DNA of 39,017 bases from JBBIWA01 sp037439425. Lineage in GTDB: Bacteria; Acidobacteriota; Blastocatellia; RBC074. A program made the position numbers and the translations under genes. This document shows positions 16,181 through 24,989 of the stretch, in pieces. The notes under the pieces are model-generated. The model did not search any database, was not told where the DNA came from, and saw only the letters and a list, made by a program, of their open reading frames with translations. The DNA lies in assembly GCA_037439425.1 (NCBI GenBank), contig JBBIWA010000055.1, forward strand, positions 1 to 39,017. Direction: 5' to 3'. How positions within the stretch are numbered: the stretch's first letter is position 1; every line of letters begins with the position of its first letter.

Positions 16181-17662
16181 TTAGTCGCGACCGATGCGGA
16201 GGGCTACCAGTGGCGGGTCCTGTCGTTGAGGAGAACTGAGGCGGAGCATCAACACATCTCCATCGCGAAGCTGCTCGGTGATACGATTGAAATCAGCCAG
16301 GTGATGGATAGTCTGGCGATTGGCTTCCAGAATGATCTGACCAACTGCCAATCCAGCATCTTCAGCTGCGCTCAGCGGTTCGACGGCAGAGATGATAACC
16401 CCACCGCTTGCAGCCCCCTTTTGCACACCAAGGCGCAACGCGCGTTGAACTTCCGGCGTATTTTCGCGTACGGAGAAACCAAGGCGCAAAGAAGGCTGCC
16501 GCCGGCCAGGGGGAAGAGGAGGTAAGCTGAAGCTTGCTGACTCCTGGCGTTGCTCAAGCGTGGCCCGCAAGCGTAAAGCTTGCCCCTCGCGGATTACTTC
16601 GATCTCGACCTCACGCTGCGGCATGGTGTTAGCCACAGTGCTGAAGAAATCTTCTGTGCCTGTGATCGGCTGCCCATCGAAGTGGGTAATGACATCATAG
16701 GGCTGGATGCCTGCGCGCGAGGCGGCTGAATCGGGATTAACGGTTGCAACCAGCACCCCTGTCAGGTTGCCGATTCCCAGCGCCTGGCGGAACTCTGGCG
16801 TAAGCGTTTGCGCGCGCAGGCCTAGAAAGCCGCGCGCGACGAATCCTCTGGTGCGTAGCTGCGCCACTACCCGTTTGACTACATTGCTCGGCACGGCAAA
16901 GCTAATGCCTCGCCCATCCACCCGGATGATGGTGTTGACGCCAATCACCTCGCCAGCATGATTCAATAGTGGACCGCCTGAATTGCCGCGATTGATTGCC
17001 GCATCAGTTTGCAGGTAATCCTCAAAAGGCGGATCGTAGTAGACTTTGCGCCCCTTCGCGCTGATGATGCCGGAAGTGACCGTGTGCTCGTAATCAAGTG
17101 GGTTGCCAATGGCCATGACTGGATCGCCCACTTCTACCACATCAGAATCTCCCAGTGGCAGGGCCACCAAATTGTCGGCCTCAATCTTGAGCAGGGCAAT
17201 ATCGGTCAGCCGATCTGTTCCCTGAAGCTGGGCCAGGCACTCACGGCCATCGGCCAGCTTGATCTTAATCCGGTCAGCATCTCGGATCACGTGATCGTTC
17301 GTGACCAGGTAGCCTGCTGGATCGATGATGAATCCGGTGCCATAACCTCGCTGCGTGCGCGGATCAGCGGGCCACTCTGGCGGCAAGGGAGGCTCTGGCG
17401 TGCTGCTTGAGCTCAGCAGGATATCAGGCCTGATCGTGCGCAGGGCGATCACAGTCACAACTGCCGGGTTGGCCCGGGCGATAATCTCGGCATTGGAATT
17501 AGCTGGGGAGAGATGGCGACCGAAGCTGCCACTCGGCCGCGGTGTAATCTCCAGCAAGCGCACCACCAAACGCGGCTGCACAAAGGCAGTAATGACCAGC
17601 CCTATGGCGATCAATAACACCAGCGCTCCGGAGAGCAGAGCAAACAGGATTCCTCTCTTCAT
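16181..17662 (-). CDS. HtrA/DegP-family serine protease with two PDZ domains
   Basis: The 493-aa envelope protease has an N-terminal membrane anchor (FALLSGALVLLIAIGLVITA, about 7-26), a trypsin-like domain and two PDZ domains. The catalytic triad is H124 in VTNDHVI, D154 in LTDIALLKI and S228 in NRGNSGGPLLN. PDZ1 begins at GFLGLRAQTLTPEF (about 280) and PDZ2 near LGFSVRENTPEVQRAL (about 398). It is expected to act in periplasmic protein quality control. Its ATG overlaps the stop of the upstream kinase gene (ATGA), so the two are cotranslated; the kinase may sense envelope stress or modify this pathway (inference). Confidence 0.93.
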   Translation of the reverse strand: MKRGILFALLSGALVLLIAIGLVITAFVQPRLVVRLLEITPRPSGSFGRHLSPANSNAEIIARANPAVVTVIALRTIRPDILLSSSSTPEPPLPPEWPADPRTQRGYGTGFIIDPAGYLVTNDHVIRDADRIKIKLADGRECLAQLQGTDRLTDIALLKIEADNLVALPLGDSDVVEVGDPVMAIGNPLDYEHTVTSGIISAKGRKVYYDPPFEDYLQTDAAINRGNSGGPLLNHAGEVIGVNTIIRVDGRGISFAVPSNVVKRVVAQLRTRGFVARGFLGLRAQTLTPEFRQALGIGNLTGVLVATVNPDSAASRAGIQPYDVITHFDGQPITGTEDFFSTVANTMPQREVEIEVIREGQALRLRATLEQRQESASFSLPPLPPGRRQPSLRLGFSVRENTPEVQRALRLGVQKGAASGGVIISAVEPLSAAEDAGLAVGQIILEANRQTIHHLADFNRITEQLRDGDVLMLRLSSPQRQDPPLVALRIGRD

Positions 17663-19431
17663 CGTTTCACCGTCCGGGTTCGACTGTAATAAAGCTGAAG
17701 CTGACGTTCGCGCACGATATACCAGCTCTGGTCATCACGGCGCAAGGTGAGCATCGTCCGCGATTTGCCTTCAGCGCGTTTGCGGCCGCGGCGGAGCTGC
17801 CATTGCTTATCGAAGATTAAATCCGCCTGCGGCCTTCCGTCGCGCCTGCTGAGCCGAATAATCGGCTGCTCATCCATAAGCAATGAGAACGAATCGAGCC
17901 CGCTAAAGATCCGCCGTTTGCGCGCTGCCACGGCTGAGCGTGAAATCAAGCCGTCGCGGTAATAATCCACCTGATCGGCGTAGAAGCTCATATGCGCCCG
18001 CCATTGGCCCTGTGAAGCGGTTCTGGCCCAGGCCGCATAGATCGCTCGCAGCTCACCTGCAACTTGCTCAAGCTCCAGATTCGTCACCGGCTCCCCTACG
18101 GGAGCCTCAAGCGCGGCCGGGACAGTTGGGAGCGGAGCTTTCATCTGGGGCGTCGCCTTCTCCGCGCGCGAAGTGGCAGACTGTAAGCTGGAGAGGTCGC
18201 TAGAGGCAGAGACGACTGTCGTGTTCGCTGCGCTACCTGTGCGCTGCTGCCAGGAATAACCAATCGCCCCCAGCAGCGCCAGGGCAGTGGCGATCAAGAG
18301 GGAGTAAAACCAGGGCCGTGAACACGACTCAAGCAGAAGCTGTCCTTCCCAGGCCAATGGCAGAGGGGCTGCTTGAGCTGGCGCTTTCAAATTGGTGACG
18401 ATGGTCTCAGGCTCAACTGCTGCTTGGCAGGGAGCAGGAGGAGAGTGCCGTTGATCAATGATGGCCACTTCTTTCTGATCTCCTGTCACTCGCAGGGCGC
18501 GAGTGAGCTCTTCGGCAAACTGCGCGCACGAGGCGAAACGCTGGCTGGGGCTTTTAGCCAGCGCACGCAGAATGACGCGCTCCAGGGTTTCACTCAGCTC
18601 AGGCCGAAAGCGCCTGGGCGGAGTGGGCAACTCTTGCAAATGACGCAGCAAAACATTAGCCGCGCTAGAACTGCTGAAGGGCGTGCGTCCGGTGAGCAGC
18701 TCGTACAAAATGACGCCGAGAGAATAAATATCGGCACGCCCGTCCACTGCCTGGCCCAGGCACTGCTCCGGAGCAATGTAATTAGGTGTCCCGATGAAGA
18801 CCCCTTCGTCGGTGAGACTTTGCCACGTTTGCTCCTTCTCTTTGAGTTTCGCAATCCCGAAATCGAGCACCTTGATGGTTTCACCGCCCTGCGGGTCGGC
18901 TTCGATCATGATGTTATCGGGCTTGAGATCGCGATGGATGATGCCGTGCCGGTGGGCAGCTTCAATGCCGGCGCAAGCTTGCTGTATCAGCGCCACAGCG
19001 CGCTCCCATCGCATCTGGCCGTGACGCGCTGTCTGCAGGCGCATCTCTTCGCGCAGACTGCGCCCGGCGATAAATTCCATCACCAGGTAAGCGCCGCCAT
19101 CGGCCGGCAGCACCCCAAAATCGTAAACGGCAATAATATTAGGGTGCTTGAGCCTGGCCGCGGCGCGCGCTTCGCGATTGAAGCGCTCGACCACTTTGGC
19201 GTCGGTGAGAAACTCCGGGCGCAGAATCTTGATCGCTACCGGACGGTCCAGTTGCAGATGTGTGGCGCGGTAGACCGATCCCATCCCGCCGTGCGCGATC
19301 AATTGCTCCAGGCGATACTTGCCATCAATCAGAATAGGCAAACGCTCGACCTCGCAGGTGGGCAACTGATCGAAGAGGCAGAAGGCAACCCCGTCATTGA
19401 AGCAACGGTGGCAAACCTGACAGTATCGCAC
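17659..19431 (-). CDS. Transmembrane Ser/Thr protein kinase with N-terminal zinc finger and extracytoplasmic NTF2-like domain
   Basis: The 590-aa protein begins with a small cysteine motif (YCQVCHRC, then VAFCLFD), then a Hanks-type kinase. The P-loop is LIAHGGMGSVYRA (about 44-56), the catalytic lysine K68 in VAIKIL, the catalytic loop HRDLKPDN (166-173), then DFG (190-192) and APE (220-222). A proline-rich linker leads to one transmembrane helix (FYSLLIATALALLGAIGY, about 375-392). A C-terminal domain of about 120 residues (IYAAWARTASQGQWRAHMSF onward) resembles the SnoaL/NTF2-like sensor fold. Start is GTG at 19431, with GGCGGAGAGTGGAGG upstream. That leader matches the end motif of the dispersed repeat family. 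It ends in a 4-nt overlap with htrA. Confidence 0.9.
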   Translation of the reverse strand: MRYCQVCHRCFNDGVAFCLFDQLPTCEVERLPILIDGKYRLEQLIAHGGMGSVYRATHLQLDRPVAIKILRPEFLTDAKVVERFNREARAAARLKHPNIIAVYDFGVLPADGGAYLVMEFIAGRSLREEMRLQTARHGQMRWERAVALIQQACAGIEAAHRHGIIHRDLKPDNIMIEADPQGGETIKVLDFGIAKLKEKEQTWQSLTDEGVFIGTPNYIAPEQCLGQAVDGRADIYSLGVILYELLTGRTPFSSSSAANVLLRHLQELPTPPRRFRPELSETLERVILRALAKSPSQRFASCAQFAEELTRALRVTGDQKEVAIIDQRHSPPAPCQAAVEPETIVTNLKAPAQAAPLPLAWEGQLLLESCSRPWFYSLLIATALALLGAIGYSWQQRTGSAANTTVVSASSDLSSLQSATSRAEKATPQMKAPLPTVPAALEAPVGEPVTNLELEQVAGELRAIYAAWARTASQGQWRAHMSFYADQVDYYRDGLISRSAVAARKRRIFSGLDSFSLLMDEQPIIRLSRRDGRPQADLIFDKQWQLRRGRKRAEGKSRTMLTLRRDDQSWYIVRERQLQLYYSRTRTVKR

Positions 19432-19482
19432 CCTCCACTCTCCGCCGAAAATGTCCGACCAACTTTTTGTCGGACCGCTTCA

Positions 19483-19646
19483 GAAAATCCTGGGAGCGCA
19501 CCCCTCCGGCGCGCTCGACTTCACTATCAGGGCGACTCGAATGACTCCTGAGAAAATCCCTGGGTAGGCACGCATCCTTGCGTGCTTGGCTTCGACGAGC
19601 AGGCCATTGTCAGAAAGTGGCACGCTCGCAAGCGTGCCTACCCAGG
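19483..19646. repeat. Dispersed inverted repeats (one partial, one full copy)
   Basis: The full copy (19559-19646, 88 bp) has arms CCTGGGTAGGCACGC and GCGTGCCTACCCAGG, with inner pair CTTGCGTGC / GCACGCTCGCAAG. It is flanked on the left by GACTCCTGAGAAAATC. A degenerate partial copy precedes it (GAAAATCCTGGGAGCGCA at 19484). It lies upstream of the kinase gene. Confidence 0.88.
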
Positions 19647-19689
19647 TCTTCATCATCTCTCCCGCGTCGCAGCGCGACATGAATGACTC

Positions 19690-19790
19690 CGCCGAAAATG
19701 AGCCACGAAGGGTACACAACGTCACGAAGAGGAGGCAGGTTATCTTTGAGTTCTTCCTGATCTTGGTGAGCTTCGTGGTTCATTTTATTG
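19690..19790. repeat. Second dispersed repeat type (CCACGAAGG palindrome)
   Basis: GAGCCACGAAGGGTACACAA is matched about 80 bp later by GTGAGCTTCGTGGTTCATTT in inverted orientation. Related copies occur at about 28437-28512 and 32287-32362, each just after a copy of the first repeat family, so the two appear as a composite unit. Confidence 0.75.
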
Positions 19791-19864
19791 TTTCAGGGCG
19801 TTGCGCGAGCGACACAAGCGCCTGATAACGAAGGGCTGCTCGCTCGGCCACGACCGCAGACCCT

Positions 19865-20182
19865 ATGCGTTCAGATCAAAGACGCTGGGGGAAGCGTGAA
19901 ATAAGGATAGCCGAAGATCAGCCCCAGTGCAATCGAGTGGGAGTTAGAGACGTAACGGCCTTTGGCACAGCTCGAAAAATTTGCGACGGGGTGGCAGTTC
20001 TTCAGGCTGATTTACGCAATAAGTGGGAGACACTTCTGAAGCTGGACAGTAAGCTTGCAGTAACGGGACTGGATCAAATCGATGTGCGTGTGCCGTGGGG
20101 TTTGATTGGCCATGGCAAAGCTGAAGTGGTACTGACGGTTAATGGAAAGGAAGCCAACAAAGTCACAGTTAGCTTCGAGTGA
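19865..20182 (+). pseudogene. 3' remnant of a TIGR03437-type secreted protein gene
   Basis: Only the last ~40 codons (from about 20063) are recognisable: TGLDQIDVRVPWGLIGHG, then KAEVVLTVNGKEANKVTV. This matches the C-terminal end of the intact gene at 26415-28160 (GLDQINVRLPRSLAGRG, then VDVVLTVEGQPANTVKV). Upstream residues in the same frame do not continue the homology. It is a truncated pseudogene on the opposite strand from its intact relative. Confidence 0.7.
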
Positions 20183-20481
20183 TCCGACCGGCGAAGCGAC
20201 TGTTATAGCGGTTGGCAGTTGAGCAAAGAGGCGCAAGCTGACCCCTGGCCAGAAAAGAACTGAGCGCTGGAGAAAAATCTTTGCCGCTAGGGGGGAGCCA
20301 AGATCTTGAGCTAGTGATCAGCCCTCAGTGGTTATCTCCTGATCCGAGTGAGAACCACTGTGGTACTTCTCCTGAGCCGGTTCCAGGTATTAGGGCTGAA
20401 AGCCAAGCTCACGCTGAGGCTACTGATGAAATAGGCCTTGGCTTTCACAACCTCGTGAACTTCTATCGAAGGAGGACAACC
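20183..20481. other. Intergenic leader region before the barrel gene
   Basis: This region of about 300 bp lies between the TIGR03437 remnant and the outer-membrane protein gene and contains no gene I can support. The promoter for the downstream gene is presumably here, but no convincing -35/-10 pair stands out. An AAGGAGG ribosome-binding site sits at 20469-20475. Confidence 0.4.
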
Positions 20482-20975
20482 ATGCATAGAATCATTGGAA
20501 TAACATTTTGGCTGATTATTGCTTCAACTCTGATCTGGGCTCAAACCACAAATGAGAGCCGAGGACACGGATACGCTTTCGTTGCGCCAGGCGCCGTGTC
20601 AGGCAATGGCACGACTGCGACCCTGCAGTTCGGCCTTGGCGGCGAGGGCTTGATCACCAGGAGATTCGGTGTGGGAGCGGAGATTGGGTACCTGGCTCCG
20701 GCCAAGAGACTTAGAAATGGGTTCGGAGTCTTCTCCCCCAACGTTTCGTACCACTTCATCAATCCGTCCTCAGCACAAAAGGTCGTGCCCTTTGTGACAG
20801 CAGGATACTCGCTGGGGTTCAGCTCAGGTGTCACCAGCGGCTTCAACTTCGGGGGGGCATCCACTACTGGATGCGCGAGCGGTTGGGTCTGCGCCTGGAA
20901 TTCCGTGATCACATGTTTATCGAGACCGGAGCTAGCCAGCTCTATGGTTTCCGCATCGGGCTGGCCTTTCGATAA
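20482..20975 (+). CDS. Outer-membrane beta-barrel protein, interrupted by a frameshift at a G7 tract
   Basis: ATG at 20482 follows AAGGAGG at ideal spacing and begins a signal peptide (MHRIIGITFWLIIASTLIWA, cleavage near AQT). Glycine-rich amphipathic strands follow: ATLQFGLGGEGLITRRFGVG, AEIGYLAP, FGVFSPNVSYHF and VVPFVTAGYSLGFSSG. At the seven-G run 20851-20857 the frame breaks. Shifting frame there (one extra G) restores GGIHYWMRERLGLRLEFRD and then SQLYGFRIGLAFR with a stop at 20973-20975, a proper barrel end. Without the shift the frame ends at 20997 with non-barrel sequence. The restored product is about 164 aa, like small outer-membrane porin-like proteins. The cause could be assembly error, phase variation or decay. 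Confidence 0.75.
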
Positions 20976-21203
20976 AGCTAACTTGAAAAGCTTGTGAGTT
21001 TGTAAGTCTTCAAGGAAAAGGTTGCCACTGCGCTTGGCCGAGGGCTAGTGCAGCTTTGGCAAGCAAGAAGTAGACACCTCCATAGGAGTCGTTCATGCCA
21101 GCATAGACGGTGCGGGAGAGACAATGAGCATGAGCCACGAGGCACACACAGATCGTCTTTTCCAATGTTGTTGTGCTTTGATTGGGAGCGGCAATCTCTT
21201 AAA

Positions 21204-21247
21204 GAGACTGCCCCCAGCAGCAATGTGCAAATGCTGGGGGCGGTCTC
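21204..21247. terminator. Long perfect hairpin between convergent genes
   Basis: GAGACTGCCCCCAGCA (21204-21219) pairs over its full 16 bp, with one G-T pair, with TGCTGGGGGCGGTCTC (21232-21247); the loop is 12 nt. It lies between the plus-strand barrel gene and the minus-strand RRM gene, where a bidirectional terminator would sit. The T-run is short (TTT on the minus side), so termination is likely rather than certain. Confidence 0.6.
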
Positions 21248-21279
21248 GTTTCGGAGAGTGCTAGTTTGCTGCTAGAGCT

Positions 21280-21624
21280 TTACCAGCGCGTTGTGCGGCT
21301 ACCGCCGCCAAATCCGCTGCGTCCACCGCTGCGGCGATGGTTGCCAACACTGTTGCGACTGCTGCTGCCGCGATTTTCGCGCGGCTTGGCCTCGTTCACT
21401 TTCAGGTTGCGGCCATTCAATTCCTGGCCATCGAAGCGGGCAATGGCTGCCTCGCCTTCAGCTCGCGAAGCCATTTCCACAAAACCGAAGCCACGCGAAC
21501 GACCTGTGTCACGGTCTTCGATCACCGTGGCCGATTCGACCGTTCCGGCTTGCGCAAACAGTTGTTCAAGCTCCTCGCTTGAAGTTTGGAAATCAAGGTT
21601 GCCAACGTAAAGTTTCATAGACAT
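21280..21624 (-). CDS. RRM-type RNA-binding protein
   Basis: The protein is about 114 aa: one RNA-recognition motif plus a short Arg/Gly/Ser-rich tail. RNP2 is KLYVGNLDF and RNP1 is RGFGFVEM, both complete, with aromatic residues in place for base stacking. The tail (GNHRRSGGRSGFGGGSR) resembles that of cyanobacterial Rbp cold-response proteins. Likely role: RNA chaperone or post-transcriptional regulation. ATG at 21624 (or 21618, two codons later) is chosen because the RRM starts there and GGGGAAAGG lies upstream. The open frame extends 37 codons further 5' without homology. Confidence 0.93.
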   Translation of the reverse strand: MSMKLYVGNLDFQTSSEELEQLFAQAGTVESATVIEDRDTGRSRGFGFVEMASRAEGEAAIARFDGQELNGRNLKVNEAKPRENRGSSSRNSVGNHRRSGGRSGFGGGSRTTRW

Positions 21625-21942
21625 AATGCCTTTCCCCTCATCGGGTGTGAAGAGAAGCTTCAATCCGCAGTGGCTTCGATCTAACGGTGTCAGCGAAAGC
21701 TCGTGTTCGGACGCTCTGGTGAGTAGCTTCTGCAATTATCATTAACCTGCTCTCGAACCATCCAAAGCGCCGCCACTAAGTTTGGAGGCGTGGGCGCATC
21801 AGGCGTTGATGCGCGAGAGAAGGAGTAACCGCCACATACTATGCCTGATTCAGAGAAGAATAGCAAGAGAGAATTGTTTGTATATGAGTCGGGTCGGAAT
21901 CCGCTGCCTCTGAAGGTCTGAGGCCTGAGCTCTCTTCGTGGG

Positions 21943-22854
21943 TTATTTTTCTCGAATTCTATCTCGCTGCGCCACCAAAGCGAGTTTGTCTCCTTTCGGG
22001 CTGACTGCCAGCCGTGTGATCGCTTTCAATCCGGCTGCAGAGAAGTCGGCCACTTCTCGCCAGCCGGTCTCTTTGCTACGATCCCACTCGAAGAGTTTGC
22101 TCTCTTTTCCCATCAACAGAGTGCCTGCGGGCGTCCAGGCCATGTCTTCACTGCCGGGCAGGGTTTTAATCAGCGTGGCTATCTGACGCGTCTTCAGATC
22201 GAATGACTTGACGAACCACTCATCAGCAGAAACTTTGTGCACAAAACTGAGCTTGGCTTGTTGCGGAATGCGCTGGAGCGATCTACCTATGTTGGCAATG
22301 ATCAGCTCAGCTTTCCCGGTTCGCGTATCAGCGATCTGTAAAGTGGGCGGTGAACCGAGCACAAAGAGCGCGACTGTGTGCCGGTCAAGCCAGGCGTGGT
22401 AGCCGACCGGTTTGATCTGCTCCAGAATCAAAGCAGCTTGGCCGCCGGAGAGAGGAAACTGCCACAGACGTTGGGTCGCATCCGCTTCCACGCGCACAAC
22501 CGAAAACGATTTGCCGCCTGGCATGATCGTGGGCGAGTATTCGCTCTCGGCTGTTTCAGTGACTCTGACGGAAGCGCCTTGGCTGAAGTCGTAGCGGTAG
22601 ATATCAGCTTGCCCGTCTTCTCTGATAGAGGTGTAAAGCAAGCTCTGGCCACGGGGCTGCCAACTCGGCTGATTGTCATAGCCATCGCGGTTAGTGATGT
22701 TGACCGGCTGGCCGAAGTGCCACCGACCTTCGCCTCTTTTCATCTCGACGATGAAAATGTCTGAGGAAGGTGGCGGAGATTGAGAAGTCGCAAGTGGCGA
22801 GAGGGGGAGAAGAAACGAGATAAGACACGCGATGTAGTGAGAAGAGTCTTTCAT
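21943..22854 (-). CDS. Secreted WD40/TolB-like beta-propeller protein
   Basis: The 303-aa protein has a signal peptide (HYIACLISFLLPLSPLATSQ) followed by PD40/TolB-type propeller blades: DGYDNQPSWQPRGQSLLYTS, ADIYRYDFSQG, SEYSPTIMPGGKSFSVVRV, EDMAWTPAGTLLMGKESKLF and ITRLAVSPKGDKLALVAQ. It probably acts in the periplasm as a protein- or ligand-binding propeller. ATG at 22854 is favoured: it lies 12 nt after the upstream M61 stop with GAGGTGAAG in front. The close spacing implies an operon with the M61 peptidase. Confidence 0.8.
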   Translation of the reverse strand: MKDSSHYIACLISFLLPLSPLATSQSPPPSSDIFIVEMKRGEGRWHFGQPVNITNRDGYDNQPSWQPRGQSLLYTSIREDGQADIYRYDFSQGASVRVTETAESEYSPTIMPGGKSFSVVRVEADATQRLWQFPLSGGQAALILEQIKPVGYHAWLDRHTVALFVLGSPPTLQIADTRTGKAELIIANIGRSLQRIPQQAKLSFVHKVSADEWFVKSFDLKTRQIATLIKTLPGSEDMAWTPAGTLLMGKESKLFEWDRSKETGWREVADFSAAGLKAITRLAVSPKGDKLALVAQRDRIREK

Positions 22855-22866
22855 GAGCACTTCACC

Positions 22867-24729
22867 TCAACGCAAGCGAGAGCCGAGCCACCGGTTGCGG
22901 AATGCGCGCATATGGCTGGTTACGGGCCGACCGGCTTTTTCATACGTTACCACTTCGAGCTGCGGGTCTTCAGCCAGCTCCACCGAAGCGCGCTTCTTTT
23001 CGCCTCGCTGCTCGAATTCCAGCGCGATGGTCTCTCCGGCTTTGCGCCCTTCGAGCAACTGTTTCACGTCCTCAACTTTGTTGATCGGTTTACCATCGAG
23101 TGAGATGATGCGGTCTCCGCGATCGAGGCCAGCGCGGTAGAGCGGGCTGCCCACCAGAGTTCCCTGGGCCACAATAACAGCTCCGGCCCGCTCTCTCAAT
23201 TCTGCGCCGAGCCAGGCGCGTCCTGGTCTTGCCTTGCGCAGCAGAAATCCGGCTTGCCCCAAGAGCCGCTCGTAGTCAACGACTTCTTTCCCTTCGATGT
23301 AGCGTTGGAAGAACTCTTGAGCGAAAGCCAGATCGCCGGTGATCTTACCGAGGATGCCCTTGAGATCGGTCAACGTGTATGGCTTCTCTACTTTACCGTG
23401 CTCCTGCCACATGGCGCGCAGATAGTCATCCAGCGTCACATCCGGGAAACGGGAACGCAGCGTCAAATCCAAGCCTAGCGCAATCGCGCTTCCCCAGCTG
23501 TAGTAGGAGAGATAGGTGTTCTGGCGATTGGTTAAATCCACTGATGCGCTCCCGTCCACAAATGGGGCTTGCAGACTCATCTCGACCGCGCTGAAGAGGC
23601 GCCGTCCCGACGAATTGATCACCAGGCTTAGAGTGCCGGAAAGCTGCGCGGCGTATTCTTCATCAGTTATGATTCCGGCGCGGCGGATAAAAAGGTCGTC
23701 GAAGTAACTGGTGAATCCTTCAGCGAACCATAACTCACCAGACATATTGGCTTCTTCAAAGTTGAATGGTTCAAGCGAGCGCGGGCGGAGGCGTTCGACG
23801 TTCCAGGCGTGGAAGAACTCGTGTGACAGCGTGCCGAGATGGGCCTTCGCCTCCTGGCTCAATGGGCGCGTGCTGGTCAGGATGGTCGAGTTGCGGTGCT
23901 CCATGCCGTCGCCCACCACGTGTGGAAGATAGCAGGCGATAAAGGTATACGTCCCATAATCGAAAGCCGGCGCTTCCCCGAACATGGCGATCTGTTCGGC
24001 CACTACTTTCTGCGCCATCTCCGCGAAGGCATCTACCTCAGTCTCCTTCCCCGCGTGATGGACGGCCAGGCGAATGGTGTAGGTGCGCTCACCTGACTGA
24101 ACATTCCACTGCCTCAGAGTGAAATCGCTGATCTCGGTCGGGGAATCCATGAAATATTGCAGGTTGGGCGCAGTGAAGACATTCTCCTCGGCGGTCGGCA
24201 CCAGTTGCGTAGCGATCTTCCAACTGGCGACCGGCTTGTGGAAGGTGATGCGAATTGGAACCTGCTCCAGGCCGCGCGCCCACATAAACGCGGCGGGCAT
24301 ATTCAGGTGAGCGTGCGTATTATCAATGCCCACATAGGTCCCATCAGCGTCGTCGCCGAACAGGTTATAAGTCACGCGCACCGTGCCGTTGTGACCGTGG
24401 ATGTCCCACTGATGCGGGTTAGGTCGAGTAACCGTAAGCGGCACTCCACGACCATCGAAGGCTTTCACATTGTAGACATTCTTGGCGAATTCGTGGAGCG
24501 CATAGCGACCTGGCGAAGAGCGGCTCATCCGCACTTGTAATGGCCTCTCGGGCGGCGCTCCGGTGAAGAGCACCGTCACTTCCGCTTCGTGATGCACTGC
24601 GTTGGGAAAGGAGACCTCGTATTCTACGCGGCTCTGAGCAGAGGCCGAAGCGGATAAGCAGAGGATGACAAAAAGAAGCGTCATCCTGATCAGGTTGTGA
24701 GCTGAACGGCAAGGAGAGTCGATGGACAT
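22867..24729 (-). CDS. M61-family (glycyl aminopeptidase-like) metallopeptidase with PDZ domain
   Basis: The 620-aa secreted peptidase has a signal peptide (MTLLFVILCLSASASAQ after a short hydrophilic start) and an N-terminal M61 beta domain. The catalytic domain carries GMEHRNS (275-281), the zinc site HEFFH (303-307) and the third ligand E337 in LWFAEGFTSYFD. A C-terminal PDZ domain follows (AWLGAELRERAGAVIVAQG; YRAGLDRGDRIISLDG; near 515-570). The family removes N-terminal Gly/Ala residues. GAGGT precedes ATG at 24729; a later ATG at 24684 would shorten the signal region but lacks a ribosome-binding site. Confidence 0.93.
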   Translation of the reverse strand: MSIDSPCRSAHNLIRMTLLFVILCLSASASAQSRVEYEVSFPNAVHHEAEVTVLFTGAPPERPLQVRMSRSSPGRYALHEFAKNVYNVKAFDGRGVPLTVTRPNPHQWDIHGHNGTVRVTYNLFGDDADGTYVGIDNTHAHLNMPAAFMWARGLEQVPIRITFHKPVASWKIATQLVPTAEENVFTAPNLQYFMDSPTEISDFTLRQWNVQSGERTYTIRLAVHHAGKETEVDAFAEMAQKVVAEQIAMFGEAPAFDYGTYTFIACYLPHVVGDGMEHRNSTILTSTRPLSQEAKAHLGTLSHEFFHAWNVERLRPRSLEPFNFEEANMSGELWFAEGFTSYFDDLFIRRAGIITDEEYAAQLSGTLSLVINSSGRRLFSAVEMSLQAPFVDGSASVDLTNRQNTYLSYYSWGSAIALGLDLTLRSRFPDVTLDDYLRAMWQEHGKVEKPYTLTDLKGILGKITGDLAFAQEFFQRYIEGKEVVDYERLLGQAGFLLRKARPGRAWLGAELRERAGAVIVAQGTLVGSPLYRAGLDRGDRIISLDGKPINKVEDVKQLLEGRKAGETIALEFEQRGEKKRASVELAEDPQLEVVTYEKAGRPVTSHMRAFRNRWLGSRLR

Positions 24730-24989
24730 AGTTTACCTCTGTAGTGATCCTCAGTAGATCACGAAGTCAGTTGGGAAGAAGATTGGTCATTTGCTATTGG
24801 TCATGGGCCATTGGTTGTTCGAGAGGCACACTTACCGATGAGCTCTCCAATGAACCTTGAGCGCTGCTTGTCTTCAGGTCAATGACCAATTGAACATAAC
24901 AAATGACCAAGGGAGGAGCAAACTCTTCATCCATCTTCGTGATCTCCTGAGAGTGCCAGCGATTTTTCCTTCCACCTTCATCCTGGCAC
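24730..24989. repeat. Intergenic region with degenerate GGTCATT-type repeats
   Basis: The region between the M61 and PIG-L genes contains ATTGGTCATTTGCTATTGGT and, in inverted orientation about 100 bp later, AATGACCAATTGAACATAAC followed by AATGACCAAG. This is an imperfect palindrome made of short repeated words. No gene is supported. Confidence 0.55.

Noticed and set aside
18373..19551. 392-codon open frame opposite the kinase
   Set aside because: It is antisense to a kinase with all catalytic motifs and shows no family features.
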